Origin: Candidatus Caenarcanales bacterium
GTDB taxonomy: Bacteria; Cyanobacteriota; Vampirovibrionia; Caenarcaniphilales; Caenarcanaceae
Assembly (NCBI GenBank): GCA_947489925.1
Contig: CANLFK010000036.1
Coordinates: 1 to 14,584, forward strand
Reading direction: 5' to 3'
Length of the DNA: 14,584 nucleotides
Positions 5,201-13,089 of this stretch are shown piece after piece (position 1 is the first letter of the stretch; the number at the start of each line of letters is the position of its first letter). Below the pieces are notes generated by a model. That model was not told the DNA's origin, did no database searches, and saw only the letters and a program-made list of their open reading frames with translations. Both the position numbers and the translations under genes were made by a program.

Positions 5201-7165
5201 ATGCAGGATTTAAAGCTCTCAGACATACAAAAAGAAATAGAAGATTTAAAAGTTAAATTAAATTATTGGAATAAACTTTATTATGAGGAAAGCTCACCAG
5301 AAGTATCAGATGAAGTATATGATGCTCATTATAAACGGTTAGTAGAGCTAGAAATTAATTATCCAGACCTCAAAACTCCTGATAGTCCTAGCCAAAAAGC
5401 TGGTAGCTTAGAATTAGAAACTAAATCAAAAAAGTATAATCATTCGAAACCAATGCTGAGCTTGGAAAATGTTTTTGGAATTGAGGATTTGAAAATTTGG
5501 TTAAATCGTTCTGATAGTTTAAATGATGAAATTGTCGCTGAATTAAAAATAGATGGTCTCTCGGTAAGCATTTTTTATGAGAATGGAAAATTTCAAAAAG
5601 CTTTAACTAGGGGAAATGGCTTAATTGGTGAAGATATTAGCGAAAATGTTAAAACTATTAAAACTTTACCTTTAGAAATACCTTTCGAGGGAAAGCTCGA
5701 AGTTCGTGGTGAAATATTTATGACTTATTCAAGCTTTGAAAAATTAATTGGCTTTGCTAATCCACGCAATGCAGCATCTGGTTCGGTTAAATTGCTTGAT
5801 TCTAAAATTTGTGCTGAACGGAATTTAAGTGTTTTTATTTATGAATTAATCAGTGCTGAACGCTTGTTTTTTCATTTTGATAATTTGCAAAAGCTGATTG
5901 AATTAGGCTTTCCAGTGAATCCAAACTATAAATTACTGACAGGAATTAATCAATTACAGGATTTTTGTGAGAATTGGGATAATAAAAGAAAAGCTTTAGA
6001 CTATCCGACTGATGGCATTGTTTTTAAATTAAATTCAGTTCATAAACAGCAAGAATTAGGTCAAACTTCCAAATATCCTCGCTGGGCAGTTGCTTACAAG
6101 TTTGTAGCCGAAAGAGCTGAAACTCAAATTACAAATATTTTGGTTGAAGTTGGTCGTACTGGAGCGGTTACGCCAGTTGCAGAAGTATTGCCAGTTCAAT
6201 TAGCAGGTACAACTGTTTGCAGAGCTTCTTTGCATAATTCTGATTATATTAACAACTTAGATATTAGGCTCTCAGACTTTGTTTTAATTCATAAAGCTGG
6301 CGAAATAATACCTGAAATTATTGAAGTAATAAAAGAAAAACGAAAAACAGATAATCAAGCTTTTATTTTTCCGACAAATTGCCCAAGTTGTGGCACAGAA
6401 TTAGCAAGAAAAGAAAATGAAGTAGCTATTCGTTGTCCAAATACTAAAGCTTGCCCTGCTCAAATACAAAGGAAAATTGAATATTGGGCTAGCAAAAATG
6501 CTATGGAAATTAAAGGTCTGGGTGAGGCAATTATAAAACAATTACTTGAGCAAAAACTAATTAATGCTATTCCAGGCTTGTATAAATTAGAGCAGAAAGA
6601 TTTATTGGTTTTGGAAGGCTTTAAAGAAAAGTCGATTAATAATTTGTTAAAAGCAATTGAGAATAGCAAAAATACTAGCTTAGACCGCTTGATTAATGCT
6701 TTGGGTATTCGTTATATTGGGGCGACTTCCGCCAAACTATTGAGCCAAAATTTTGATTCTTTGACTGAAATAGCAAATGCTTCTTTAGATGAATTAAAAA
6801 ATATTCATGGAATTGGCGAAATAATGGCTTGTGAAATTTATGATTTTTTTCAAGAAGCCGAAAATAGACAATTTATCAAGGATTTGGAAGAAGTTGGCAT
6901 TAAAGCAACAAATAAAAAGCCAGCTTTAAACAAAGAGGAGCAGACTTTGCTAAATAAAACCTTTGTCATAACTGGGACTTTTGATAAGCCTCGTGCTGAG
7001 CTAGAAGAAATAATAATTTCAAAAGGCGGAAAAGTTTTAAATTCAATTTCTCGAAAAACGGATTATTTACTTTGCGGAGAAAATGCTGGCTCTAAGCTCG
7101 AAAAAGCTCAAAATTTAAATATTAAAATCCTGCAATTAAGTGATTTTATAATCCTGACAAATTAA
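5201..7165 (+). CDS. ligA: NAD-dependent DNA ligase LigA
   Basis: LigA seals nicks in replication and repair using NAD+. The 654-residue product carries all domains: an Ia region (about 10-70) with YYEESSPEVSDEVYD, the adenylation domain with the active lysine in KIDG (Lys 116), an OB fold with VEVGRTGAVTPVAEV, a zinc finger with Cys 394, 397, 412 and 418, helix-hairpin-helix repeats (about 430-550), and a C-terminal BRCT domain (about 583-654). It is slightly short. One visible reason is a deletion of about ten residues just before FANPRNAASGS (185-195), where E. coli LigA has a longer charged loop. The start ATG follows an AAGGT about 12 bases upstream. The gene is probably transcribed with the dehydratase gene before it. 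Confidence 0.97.
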   Translation: MQDLKLSDIQKEIEDLKVKLNYWNKLYYEESSPEVSDEVYDAHYKRLVELEINYPDLKTPDSPSQKAGSLELETKSKKYNHSKPMLSLENVFGIEDLKIWLNRSDSLNDEIVAELKIDGLSVSIFYENGKFQKALTRGNGLIGEDISENVKTIKTLPLEIPFEGKLEVRGEIFMTYSSFEKLIGFANPRNAASGSVKLLDSKICAERNLSVFIYELISAERLFFHFDNLQKLIELGFPVNPNYKLLTGINQLQDFCENWDNKRKALDYPTDGIVFKLNSVHKQQELGQTSKYPRWAVAYKFVAERAETQITNILVEVGRTGAVTPVAEVLPVQLAGTTVCRASLHNSDYINNLDIRLSDFVLIHKAGEIIPEIIEVIKEKRKTDNQAFIFPTNCPSCGTELARKENEVAIRCPNTKACPAQIQRKIEYWASKNAMEIKGLGEAIIKQLLEQKLINAIPGLYKLEQKDLLVLEGFKEKSINNLLKAIENSKNTSLDRLINALGIRYIGATSAKLLSQNFDSLTEIANASLDELKNIHGIGEIMACEIYDFFQEAENRQFIKDLEEVGIKATNKKPALNKEEQTLLNKTFVITGTFDKPRAELEEIIISKGGKVLNSISRKTDYLLCGENAGSKLEKAQNLNIKILQLSDFIILTN

Positions 7166-7380
7166 ATTTACACGATGACAATTTATTTTTCTTTACTTAC
7201 TTTTCAGATACTCTCTTCGTTTAATTGAATGATTTTTGCTTTAATTAATCGTTAAATTGGAAAGAAAAAATTAAGCCTTGATTGAATATTTAATAACTAA
7301 AAATTTTGTATTAAGTAATTAAAGCCTCAATCACATGTTAAAGTTAATATATTAAAGTTTCTAAAGCTTAAAGAGAGACA

Positions 7381-8058
7381 ATGTCAATTAGAGTACTTTT
7401 AGTAGAAGATGAAATTCCTCTTTTAGAGGCAATAACTTTCTTTTTACAGAAAGAGGGTTACCAAGTAGTCGGAGTTACTGATGCCGAAAAAGCCTCAGAA
7501 TCATTTCATTTGCAACCTTGTGATTTAATTATTTTAGACTGGAATTTACCCGGTGCAATGCAAGGAATAGACTTTTTAAAACAATTAAGAGCTTCTCAGC
7601 AATCAGTGCCAGTCATTATGGTAACAGGGAAAACAGCCAAGGAAGAAGTAATTCAAGGTCTGGAAGCTGGAGCAGATGATTATTTAACTAAGCCTTTTAA
7701 TCAAGAAGAATTAATGGCAAGAATGCGTAGTGTTTTGCGTCGTACCGAACAGATTTCGGCTAGCCCAAGCAAAAGAATTGTTTATGATCGAATTGTCATA
7801 GATTTAGACGCTCATCGGGTTTGGGTAGACCAAGAAGAAAAACAATTATCACCAAAATTATTTGGCATGATGAAGCTTTTAATGCTCAATCCAAGGCGGG
7901 TTTTTTCTCGGGGACAAATTTTAGACGCTGTTTGGGGAAATGAAAATGTCGGGGAAAAATCAGTTGATGTTCATGCTTGCTGGCTCCGTGAAATTTTGGG
8001 TGATCAAGGAAAGCATGTAGCCACTGTTCGAGGTTTTGGTTATCGCTTTGGGGCTTAA
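7381..8058 (+). CDS. OmpR/PhoB-family response regulator
   Basis: This is a DNA-binding two-component regulator of 225 residues. The receiver domain (1-122) has the acidic pair Glu 9/Asp 10, phospho-acceptor Asp 53 in LIILDWNLPG, Thr 82 and Lys 104 in ADDYLTKPF. The winged-helix domain (about 128-225) ends with RVFSRGQILDAVWG, SVDVHACWLREILG and VATVRGFGYRF. The sequence resembles PhoB most; a one-residue insertion follows the LPG (NLPGAMQGIDF). Cyanobacterial RpaA/RpaB belong to the same family, so which subgroup it falls in needs a tree. No histidine kinase is adjacent, so it is an orphan here. Its stop is one base before the next start, implying translational coupling. A GAGAG close to the ATG is the only SD-like signal. 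Confidence 0.93.
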   Translation: MSIRVLLVEDEIPLLEAITFFLQKEGYQVVGVTDAEKASESFHLQPCDLIILDWNLPGAMQGIDFLKQLRASQQSVPVIMVTGKTAKEEVIQGLEAGADDYLTKPFNQEELMARMRSVLRRTEQISASPSKRIVYDRIVIDLDAHRVWVDQEEKQLSPKLFGMMKLLMLNPRRVFSRGQILDAVWGNENVGEKSVDVHACWLREILGDQGKHVATVRGFGYRFGA

Positions 8059-8059
8059 A

Positions 8060-9325
8060 ATGCCAGAAATTCCGCTTAATAACTTAAAAGCAAGACGAGA
8101 AAAATTAGCTAATTTAATGCCCGTCAATTCAGCGGCTTTAATTTTATCTGCTCAGCAAACTCACCGTAACTCTGATGTTGAGCATAAATTTCGGCAAAAT
8201 AGTTCTTTTTGGTATTTGACTGGTTTCAATGAGCCAGAGTCAGCTTTTTTAATTATCAAAACCGAAAAAGAGACGCTCAATTATATTTTTGTCAGACCGA
8301 AAGAAAAAGAAAAAGAAATTTGGACTGGTTATCGGAGTGGTCCAGCTGGGGCTAGTCAAATTAGTGGTATTGAAAAAAGTTTTTTATTTAGCGAATTAAA
8401 ACCTCAATTAGAAAAACTTTTGGGTGGATTACAACATATTTATTTTGATTTTGGGTCTGAAAATTATGCAACTTTAGGAATTGAAATACTTGAATTAATC
8501 AGACAAAAACGGATTTATCAAATTACAAGTACGCAAAATTTATTAGCTGAATTAAGATTATTCAAAGAAAATTGGGAAGTCGAACAAATAAAAATTGCCA
8601 CTCAAATTGCAGCCAAAGCTCATAATTTAGCCAGACAAGCTTGTCAAGTTGATTTGTATGAATATTATTTGGAAGGTTTAATTGAAGGTTTTTTTCGCCA
8701 AAATAATTGTAATTGGGCTTATCCTTCGATAGTAGCGGCTGGACAAAATGCCACAATTTTACATTATGTTGAAAACAATAGTATTTTAAAAGACAAAGAT
8801 TTGATTTTGATTGATGCTGGCTGCGAATACAATTATTATGCCGCTGATATAACTCGCACTTTCCCGATTAATGGCAAGTTTACAATTGCTCAAAAAGAAA
8901 TTTATGATTTGGTTTTAAAAGCTGAACTAGAAGCTATTGAAGAGAGTAAAATAAAAAATACGACCTTTGAAAAAGTACATGAAAAAGCGGTTTTAGTCTT
9001 GAGTACTGGATTAAAAGACTTAAAACTTTTAGATGGCTCTTTAGATGAAATAATTGAAGAAAAAAAATATCGTAAATTTTATATGCATCGCACTGGACAT
9101 TGGTTAGGTTTAGATGTGCATGATATTGGTTCTTATTTGGATAAAGACGGAAAATCTACCGTTCTGAAAGCTGGAATGCTAATGACTATTGAACCGGGGC
9201 TTTATTTTGACCCGCAAGATGAAAGTATAAATGAAGCTTTTCGAGGAATTGGTATTAGAATTGAAGATGATATTTTAATTACAGAAATTGGCTCTCAGAA
9301 CTTAACTGAATTAGCAATTAAATAA
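8060..9325 (+). CDS. pepP: Xaa-Pro aminopeptidase (M24 family, AMP_N domain)
   Basis: It is predicted to remove N-terminal residues preceding proline from peptides, using two metal ions. With the ATG at 8060 the product has 421 residues, normal for PepP. The N-terminal aminopeptidase P domain (about 5-160) includes DVEHKFRQNSSFWYLTGF. The creatinase-like domain has the metal ligands Asp 252 (LIDAGCEY), Asp 263 (ADITRTFP), His 347 (HRTGHWLGLDVHD), Glu 378 (TIEPGLYF) and Glu 402 (IRIEDDIL). An in-frame TTG at 8036 lies inside the response-regulator gene, but the ATG directly after that gene's TAA is the better start and begins at the family's usual N-terminus. It is coupled to the response regulator by a one-base gap. 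Confidence 0.94.
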   Translation: MPEIPLNNLKARREKLANLMPVNSAALILSAQQTHRNSDVEHKFRQNSSFWYLTGFNEPESAFLIIKTEKETLNYIFVRPKEKEKEIWTGYRSGPAGASQISGIEKSFLFSELKPQLEKLLGGLQHIYFDFGSENYATLGIEILELIRQKRIYQITSTQNLLAELRLFKENWEVEQIKIATQIAAKAHNLARQACQVDLYEYYLEGLIEGFFRQNNCNWAYPSIVAAGQNATILHYVENNSILKDKDLILIDAGCEYNYYAADITRTFPINGKFTIAQKEIYDLVLKAELEAIEESKIKNTTFEKVHEKAVLVLSTGLKDLKLLDGSLDEIIEEKKYRKFYMHRTGHWLGLDVHDIGSYLDKDGKSTVLKAGMLMTIEPGLYFDPQDESINEAFRGIGIRIEDDILITEIGSQNLTELAIK

Positions 9326-9351
9326 TATGAGTTAAATTTTGGTGATTTAAA

Positions 9352-9360
9352 TGTTAAAAT
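9352..9360 (+). promoter_or_regulatory. Possible extended -10 promoter for the ATPase/TOPRIM cassette
   Basis: TGTTAAAAT (TG-N-TAAAAT) resembles an extended -10, with a start point near 9367 and the ATPase ATG at 9386. No clear -35 is present. If real, it would give the cassette its own promoter, separate from the aminopeptidase gene ending at 9325. Confidence 0.3.
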
Positions 9361-9385
9361 CGCTGAATTGAAAACTAATTTAATT

Positions 9386-10540
9386 ATGTTAATTTCTAAA
9401 GTTGTTTTAAAGAATTGGCGGAATTTTAGAGAAGCAAATGTTGCCTTAAGTTCTCGTTGCTTTATTGTTGGACCTAATGCGTGTGGTAAATCAAATTTCT
9501 TGGATGTTTTTCGTTTTTGTCGAGATATTGTTAAGCAAGGAGGAGGTCTACAAAAGGCTTTAAGTGATCGGGGAGGTTTGTCCAAAATTCGCTGTTTAAC
9601 CTCTAATTCTTCAGAATCAGGTATAGAGCTTGGCTTGCATATTTTTGATCCTACTTCTAATACAAATTGGATTTATGAAATTGGAGTCTCAAAGAATAGA
9701 GGGCGTAATTCAAGGTCTCTTTTGAAATTTGAAAGAGTTTATAAAAATGAGAAAATAATTCTAGATAGACCAAATAGTGATGATAAAAAAGATGATTCCC
9801 TTTTAACTCAAACGCACTTAGAACAAATTAATTCAAACTCGAAGTTTCGTGATATAGCTAATTTATTTAATACAACGGTTTATTTGCATTTAGTACCACA
9901 ATTAATACGCTATGCTCATACCTTCTCTTCTGAAGGCTTAGAAGGTGATCCATTTGGTCGTACTTTTTTGGAGAAAATTGCGAAAAGTTCAGAAGGAACA
10001 AGAAAACAAAAATTAAGCAAAATTGGAGAGGCTTTAAAAAGTGTTGTACCGCAATTTGATGAGCTGCAATTTACCAGAGATCCAGTAAATGGAAAACCTC
10101 ATTTAGAAGCAATTTATCAACATTGGAGGGCTGGTAAAGCTGGAAGACAGAGAGAAGATCAGTTTTCCGATGGAACATTAAGATTAATAGGTTTATTTTG
10201 GTCTCTGCTTGAGAGTGATTCTTTATTGCTTTTGGAAGAACCAGAATTGTCTTTGCATTCAGAAATAATAAAGAAATTACCCTCTCTCATTTATAGATTA
10301 CAAACTGCAAAGAAGAGACAAGTTATTTTAACAACGCATAGTACCGATTTATTATCTGATGATGGAATATCCACTGAAGAGGTTTTACTCTTTAAGCCAA
10401 CCAAGCGAGGTACTGAGATTAAAGTATTATCACAAGATGAAGAAGCTTCGAGCCTTTTACAGGGAGGATTTACGATCGGAGAAGCAATTATACCAAGAAC
10501 AAAACCAAGCTTAATCGACCAATTATCCCTTCTAAAATGA
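9386..10540 (+). CDS. AAA/ABC-type ATPase of a two-gene ATPase-TOPRIM cassette
   Basis: This 384-residue SMC/ABC-class ATPase (AAA_21/RecF-like) starts MLISKVVLKNWRNF, the usual 'lead strand plus NFR' opening. Walker A is GPNACGKS (29-36), a signature-like FSDGTLR is at 260-266, Walker B LLLLEEPE is at 280-287 with the catalytic Glu, and the His switch TTHSTD puts His at 318. The insert between Walker A and signature (about 55-255) is helical, with no long SMC coiled coil evident. An in-frame TTG at 9368 would add six residues, but the ATG gives the natural family start. The gene stops one base before the TOPRIM-like gene. Similar ATPases pair with nuclease or toxin partners in anti-phage systems, for example AriA of PARIS. 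A defence role is inference; the ATPase call is firm. Confidence 0.9.
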   Translation: MLISKVVLKNWRNFREANVALSSRCFIVGPNACGKSNFLDVFRFCRDIVKQGGGLQKALSDRGGLSKIRCLTSNSSESGIELGLHIFDPTSNTNWIYEIGVSKNRGRNSRSLLKFERVYKNEKIILDRPNSDDKKDDSLLTQTHLEQINSNSKFRDIANLFNTTVYLHLVPQLIRYAHTFSSEGLEGDPFGRTFLEKIAKSSEGTRKQKLSKIGEALKSVVPQFDELQFTRDPVNGKPHLEAIYQHWRAGKAGRQREDQFSDGTLRLIGLFWSLLESDSLLLLEEPELSLHSEIIKKLPSLIYRLQTAKKRQVILTTHSTDLLSDDGISTEEVLLFKPTKRGTEIKVLSQDEEASSLLQGGFTIGEAIIPRTKPSLIDQLSLLK

Positions 10541-10541
10541 A

Positions 10542-11138
10542 ATGACAATATATATAAATTTAGCGGTCGAAGATGATTTAAGCGAAGCTGTTTTAAGAAA
10601 GATTTTGAGAAGTTTTAATCGAGCTTTTCAAGTAAAAACCGTTTATAAAAAAGGTGGTTTTGGCTATTTAAAAAAGCAAATAAAATCTTTTAATCAGGCT
10701 TCTCAGCATATACCTTTTTTGGTTTTAACTGACCTAGATCAAGCAACTTGTCCAGTAGAATTGATCACAGATTGGATTAAATTTCCCAAAAATCCAAATT
10801 TAATTTTTAGAGTTGCAGTTAGAGAAGTTGAATCGTGGGTTTTAGCTGATAGAGAATCTTTTGCACAATATTTAGGGCTTCAAAAAGAGCAGATTCCTAG
10901 AGAAACAGATCTATTAGATAATCCAAAAGAAACTCTTTTTCAGATTGTAAAAAAATGCTCTAAAAGAGAAATTAAAAACTCAATATTACCAATGAAAGGA
11001 GCCAAAATTGGACCAGATTATAATGGCAAATTAACTCAATTTATAACAGATAATTGGAAATTACAAAATGCTCAAAAGAACTCTGAAAGCTTAAACAGAA
11101 CTATTAAGTGTTTAAATAAGTTTGAAATCACTTGCTAG
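10542..11138 (+). CDS. TOPRIM-like (DUF4276/DUF4435-type) partner of the ATPase
   Basis: The 198-residue product has the acidic pattern of a TOPRIM-type metal centre: Glu 10 at the end of the first strand (INLAVED), DxD at 64-66 (LVLTDLDQ), and a further conserved-looking pair at Glu 95/Glu 97 (VAVREVESWVLAD). The segment KKGGFGYLKKQIKSFN (36-51) separates the first two motifs. The C-terminal part (about 115-198) is helical and includes AKIGPDYNGKL. It starts one base after the ATPase stop, so the two are translationally coupled and probably act together. In comparable pairs such as AriB of PARIS or AbiL/Rlo-type systems, the TOPRIM protein is the effector nuclease. I place it in that broad class but cannot fix the exact family. 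No Shine-Dalgarno is visible. Confidence 0.82.
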   Translation: MTIYINLAVEDDLSEAVLRKILRSFNRAFQVKTVYKKGGFGYLKKQIKSFNQASQHIPFLVLTDLDQATCPVELITDWIKFPKNPNLIFRVAVREVESWVLADRESFAQYLGLQKEQIPRETDLLDNPKETLFQIVKKCSKREIKNSILPMKGAKIGPDYNGKLTQFITDNWKLQNAQKNSESLNRTIKCLNKFEITC

Positions 11139-11290
11139 AGATATGACCTGCAATTAAATAATTTTATTATTTCTTAAGGGTTGATTTTACATGATTTGAT
11201 GTTAAAGCTTGAACACAGGTGAGAATTTGTCTTTACTTAGAATATTTCTGATTACTTTTTGTTCTTAATCTAATTAATTCTTTAATCAAT

Positions 11291-12100
11291 ATGAAAATTA
11301 TTTCCACTTTGTCTACTAATATTAATTTTAATAAGCCAATAATAAATAACATAGCTGCTGGGGGTCTTAGTAGTATTTCTCCTCAGACAACTAATTCGCT
11401 CAAGACAAATACTAAAACTATTAATTCAAATAATATTAATTCAGGTTCATTAATTGATGGTATTAAACAAGTTTATCAAAATATACAAAATTATTTTAAT
11501 GATAATCGTAGTAGTTTAGGCTTAGGTTTGGCAGTAGCTGGTTTACTTGGAAGTGTTGCTGGCGTTCTTTTGGGTGGATCTTTAGGTTTAATAATTAAAA
11601 TTTTAGATGTTTTTGCAACTGTTTTTACCGCCATTGATTATACATTTTTTGTACCAAGTGAAATGATTGAGTCTTTCCATGAGCTTAATCAAATGACCAA
11701 AGACTTTTCTTTTAAGACTGCTTTGAATATGTTATTAAAATTATTACCTTTGTTTTTCGTTGGTAAATGGGTTTTTGGCCATAAGTTTAGTAAGACACCC
11801 AATGAATTTGGTAATTTACAAAAAGTTAAAGAAAGTAAAATTCCTTTAATTGCTTTAGCTCATATTCCTAGGGCTCATATCAAAAATTTATCAGGCGGAA
11901 TTACTTTTTTATTATCTTGGTATGGACGAACAGAGTTGTGTAAATATATTTCAGGGCACTTGATTTCTAAATTTTTACCTCTCAAAACTGCAAACAATCC
12001 TTTATTTGGTAGATTTCAGCAAAGTTTATTGTTTTTTATGCTGGCAGTATTCCCCGGCTGGCGACCAAAAGATGGAGAAGATGATTTTATGATTAAGTAA
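11291..12100 (+). CDS. Unrecognised integral membrane protein with Asn/Ser/Thr-rich N-terminus
   Basis: I do not recognise this 269-residue protein. Residues 1-55 are low in complexity and rich in Asn, Ser, Thr and Ile. A glycine-rich hydrophobic block follows (about 76-119; GLGLAVAGLLGSVAGVLLGG), likely one or two membrane helices. Further hydrophobic stretches are at about 143-163, 203-211 and 245-255. Between them are basic loops (for example 164-183). No enzymatic motif stands out. It is preceded by a 152-base gap after the TOPRIM-like gene and followed by the clpP promoter region, so it is probably a separate unit. It could be lineage-specific. It is a real gene by its length and codon use, which match its neighbours. 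Confidence 0.75.
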   Translation: MKIISTLSTNINFNKPIINNIAAGGLSSISPQTTNSLKTNTKTINSNNINSGSLIDGIKQVYQNIQNYFNDNRSSLGLGLAVAGLLGSVAGVLLGGSLGLIIKILDVFATVFTAIDYTFFVPSEMIESFHELNQMTKDFSFKTALNMLLKLLPLFFVGKWVFGHKFSKTPNEFGNLQKVKESKIPLIALAHIPRAHIKNLSGGITFLLSWYGRTELCKYISGHLISKFLPLKTANNPLFGRFQQSLLFFMLAVFPGWRPKDGEDDFMIK

Positions 12101-12118
12101 AAAATATAAATCTTCAGG

Positions 12119-12124
12119 TATAAT
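12119..12124 (+). promoter_or_regulatory. TATAAT -10 for clpP and the genes after it
   Basis: A perfect TATAAT lies 21 bases before the clpP ATG, so the transcript would start near 12131 with a leader of about 15 bases. The -35 position (AGTAAA) matches poorly. The short, SD-less leader fits the other starts in this window. Confidence 0.5.
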
Positions 12125-12145
12125 ATTAAAATTAATTTTACTTTA

Positions 12146-12811
12146 ATGAGCCAAAGCCTTAAAAATATGTATCACAATAATTATAATCTTTCAAACGAAT
12201 CAATTATTAAAAGTTATGTTCCTTATGTTATAGAGCAAGGGCCAAGAGGAGAAAGAGGCTTTGATATATTTTCTCGCCTTCTGAGAGAGCGGATTATATT
12301 TTTAGGTACTCCCGTTGATGATCATGTTGCTAATTTAATTGTGGCTCAATTGCTTCTTTTGGATTCAGAAGATCCAGATAAAGACATTATGCTTTATATA
12401 AATTCTCCTGGTGGGTCTGTAACGGCGGGCTTGGCAATTTATGACACAATGCAGCATGTTCGTTCTGATGTTAGCACTATTTGTTTGGGGCAAGCGGCTA
12501 GTATGGGTGCTTTTTTATTATCGTCTGGTGCAAAAGGAAAACGATTAGCTCTTCCTCATGCCAGAGTTTTAATTCATCAACCTTTAGGTGGAGCTCAAGG
12601 ACAAGCAACAGATATTGAAATTCAAGCTCGTGAGATTTTACGGATAAAAAGACAATTGAATGAAATTTTAGCTTCTAATACTGGACAGTCAGTTGAAACA
12701 ATTGAAAAAGACACTGACAGAGACAATATTATGACTCCAGTGCAAGCTAAAGAATATGGTTTGATTGATGAAGTAATCACCCAAAGAAGACCTCTTAAAG
12801 AAAAAGATTAA
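12146..12811 (+). CDS. clpP: ATP-dependent Clp protease proteolytic subunit
   Basis: ClpP forms the tetradecameric serine-protease chamber fed by ClpX, ClpA or ClpC. This copy has 221 residues. The catalytic triad is Ser 119 (GQAASMGAF), His 144 (LIHQPLGG) and Asp 193 (DTDRDN), with the same spacing as E. coli Ser97/His122/Asp171. The substrate-binding INSPGGSVTAG is at 85-95. The mature protein probably begins near YVPYVIEQ (24-31); the residues before it are likely a propeptide. A later ATG at residue 8 is possible. No clpX follows, which is unlike many bacteria. The downstream atpC-like gene begins 11 bases after the stop, suggesting an operon. Confidence 0.97.
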   Translation: MSQSLKNMYHNNYNLSNESIIKSYVPYVIEQGPRGERGFDIFSRLLRERIIFLGTPVDDHVANLIVAQLLLLDSEDPDKDIMLYINSPGGSVTAGLAIYDTMQHVRSDVSTICLGQAASMGAFLLSSGAKGKRLALPHARVLIHQPLGGAQGQATDIEIQAREILRIKRQLNEILASNTGQSVETIEKDTDRDNIMTPVQAKEYGLIDEVITQRRPLKEKD

Positions 12812-12822
12812 GTTAAATAATA

Positions 12823-13086
12823 ATGTTTTTAAAAGTAATAAATGCCGAAAAAGGAATTGTTTTTGACCAGCAAGTATATTTAGTCGAAGCTAATAGTTTT
12901 ACTGGTAGTTTTGGAGTATTAGAGGGGCATATACCTTTAATTGCTCCTTTGGTGGATAATAAACCTTTGAAGTATAAATTGCAAAATAATTCAGCTTATA
13001 AAGAAATTAGTATTAATGGCGGAATATTAGAAGTTTTTTTTAATAAGACAAAAGGTGAAACCGAAGTAAAAGTTATTTCTTCTTAG
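12823..13086 (+). CDS. atpC: ATP synthase epsilon subunit, short form (N-terminal domain only)
   Basis: The 87-residue product is the beta-sandwich domain of F1 epsilon: FLKVINAEKGIVFDQQV (2-18), the signature TGSFGVLEGHIPLIAPL (27-43) and ISINGGILEVF (63-73). Usual epsilon subunits have 130-140 residues with a C-terminal two-helix domain that can inhibit the enzyme; here that domain is entirely absent. The next gene begins after three bases, so there is no sign of a frameshifted remainder. Short epsilon forms are known in some other bacterial groups, so this need not be a degraded gene. It lies away from any visible atp operon, between clpP and a synthase-like gene. Assembly with the gamma subunit is expected but cannot be shown here. 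Confidence 0.85.
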   Translation: MFLKVINAEKGIVFDQQVYLVEANSFTGSFGVLEGHIPLIAPLVDNKPLKYKLQNNSAYKEISINGGILEVFFNKTKGETEVKVISS

Positions 13087-13089
13087 TCA

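Noticed and set aside
7279..7333. Inverted repeat TGATTGA/TCAATCA before the response regulator
   Set aside because: Seven-base arms 41 bases apart are expected by chance at this base composition.
8036..8059. In-frame TTG upstream as the aminopeptidase start
   Set aside because: It lies inside the response-regulator gene; the ATG at 8060 follows that stop by one base and starts at the family's normal N-terminus.
9368..9385. In-frame TTG as the ATPase start
   Set aside because: It adds six residues before the usual opening of this ATPase class; the ATG at 9386 is the simpler choice.
9295..9585. Open minus-strand frame across the start of the ATPase gene
   Set aside because: It overlaps the conserved ATPase N-terminus and Walker A region in antisense and has no family features.
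11156..11172. AAATAAT-TTT-ATTATTT hairpin after the TOPRIM-like gene
   Set aside because: It is a pure A/T stem of seven pairs without a following T-run; too weak to call a terminator.
12823..13086. atpC as a frameshifted remnant of a longer gene
   Set aside because: The next gene starts three bases later in its own right, leaving no room for a displaced C-terminal helical domain.
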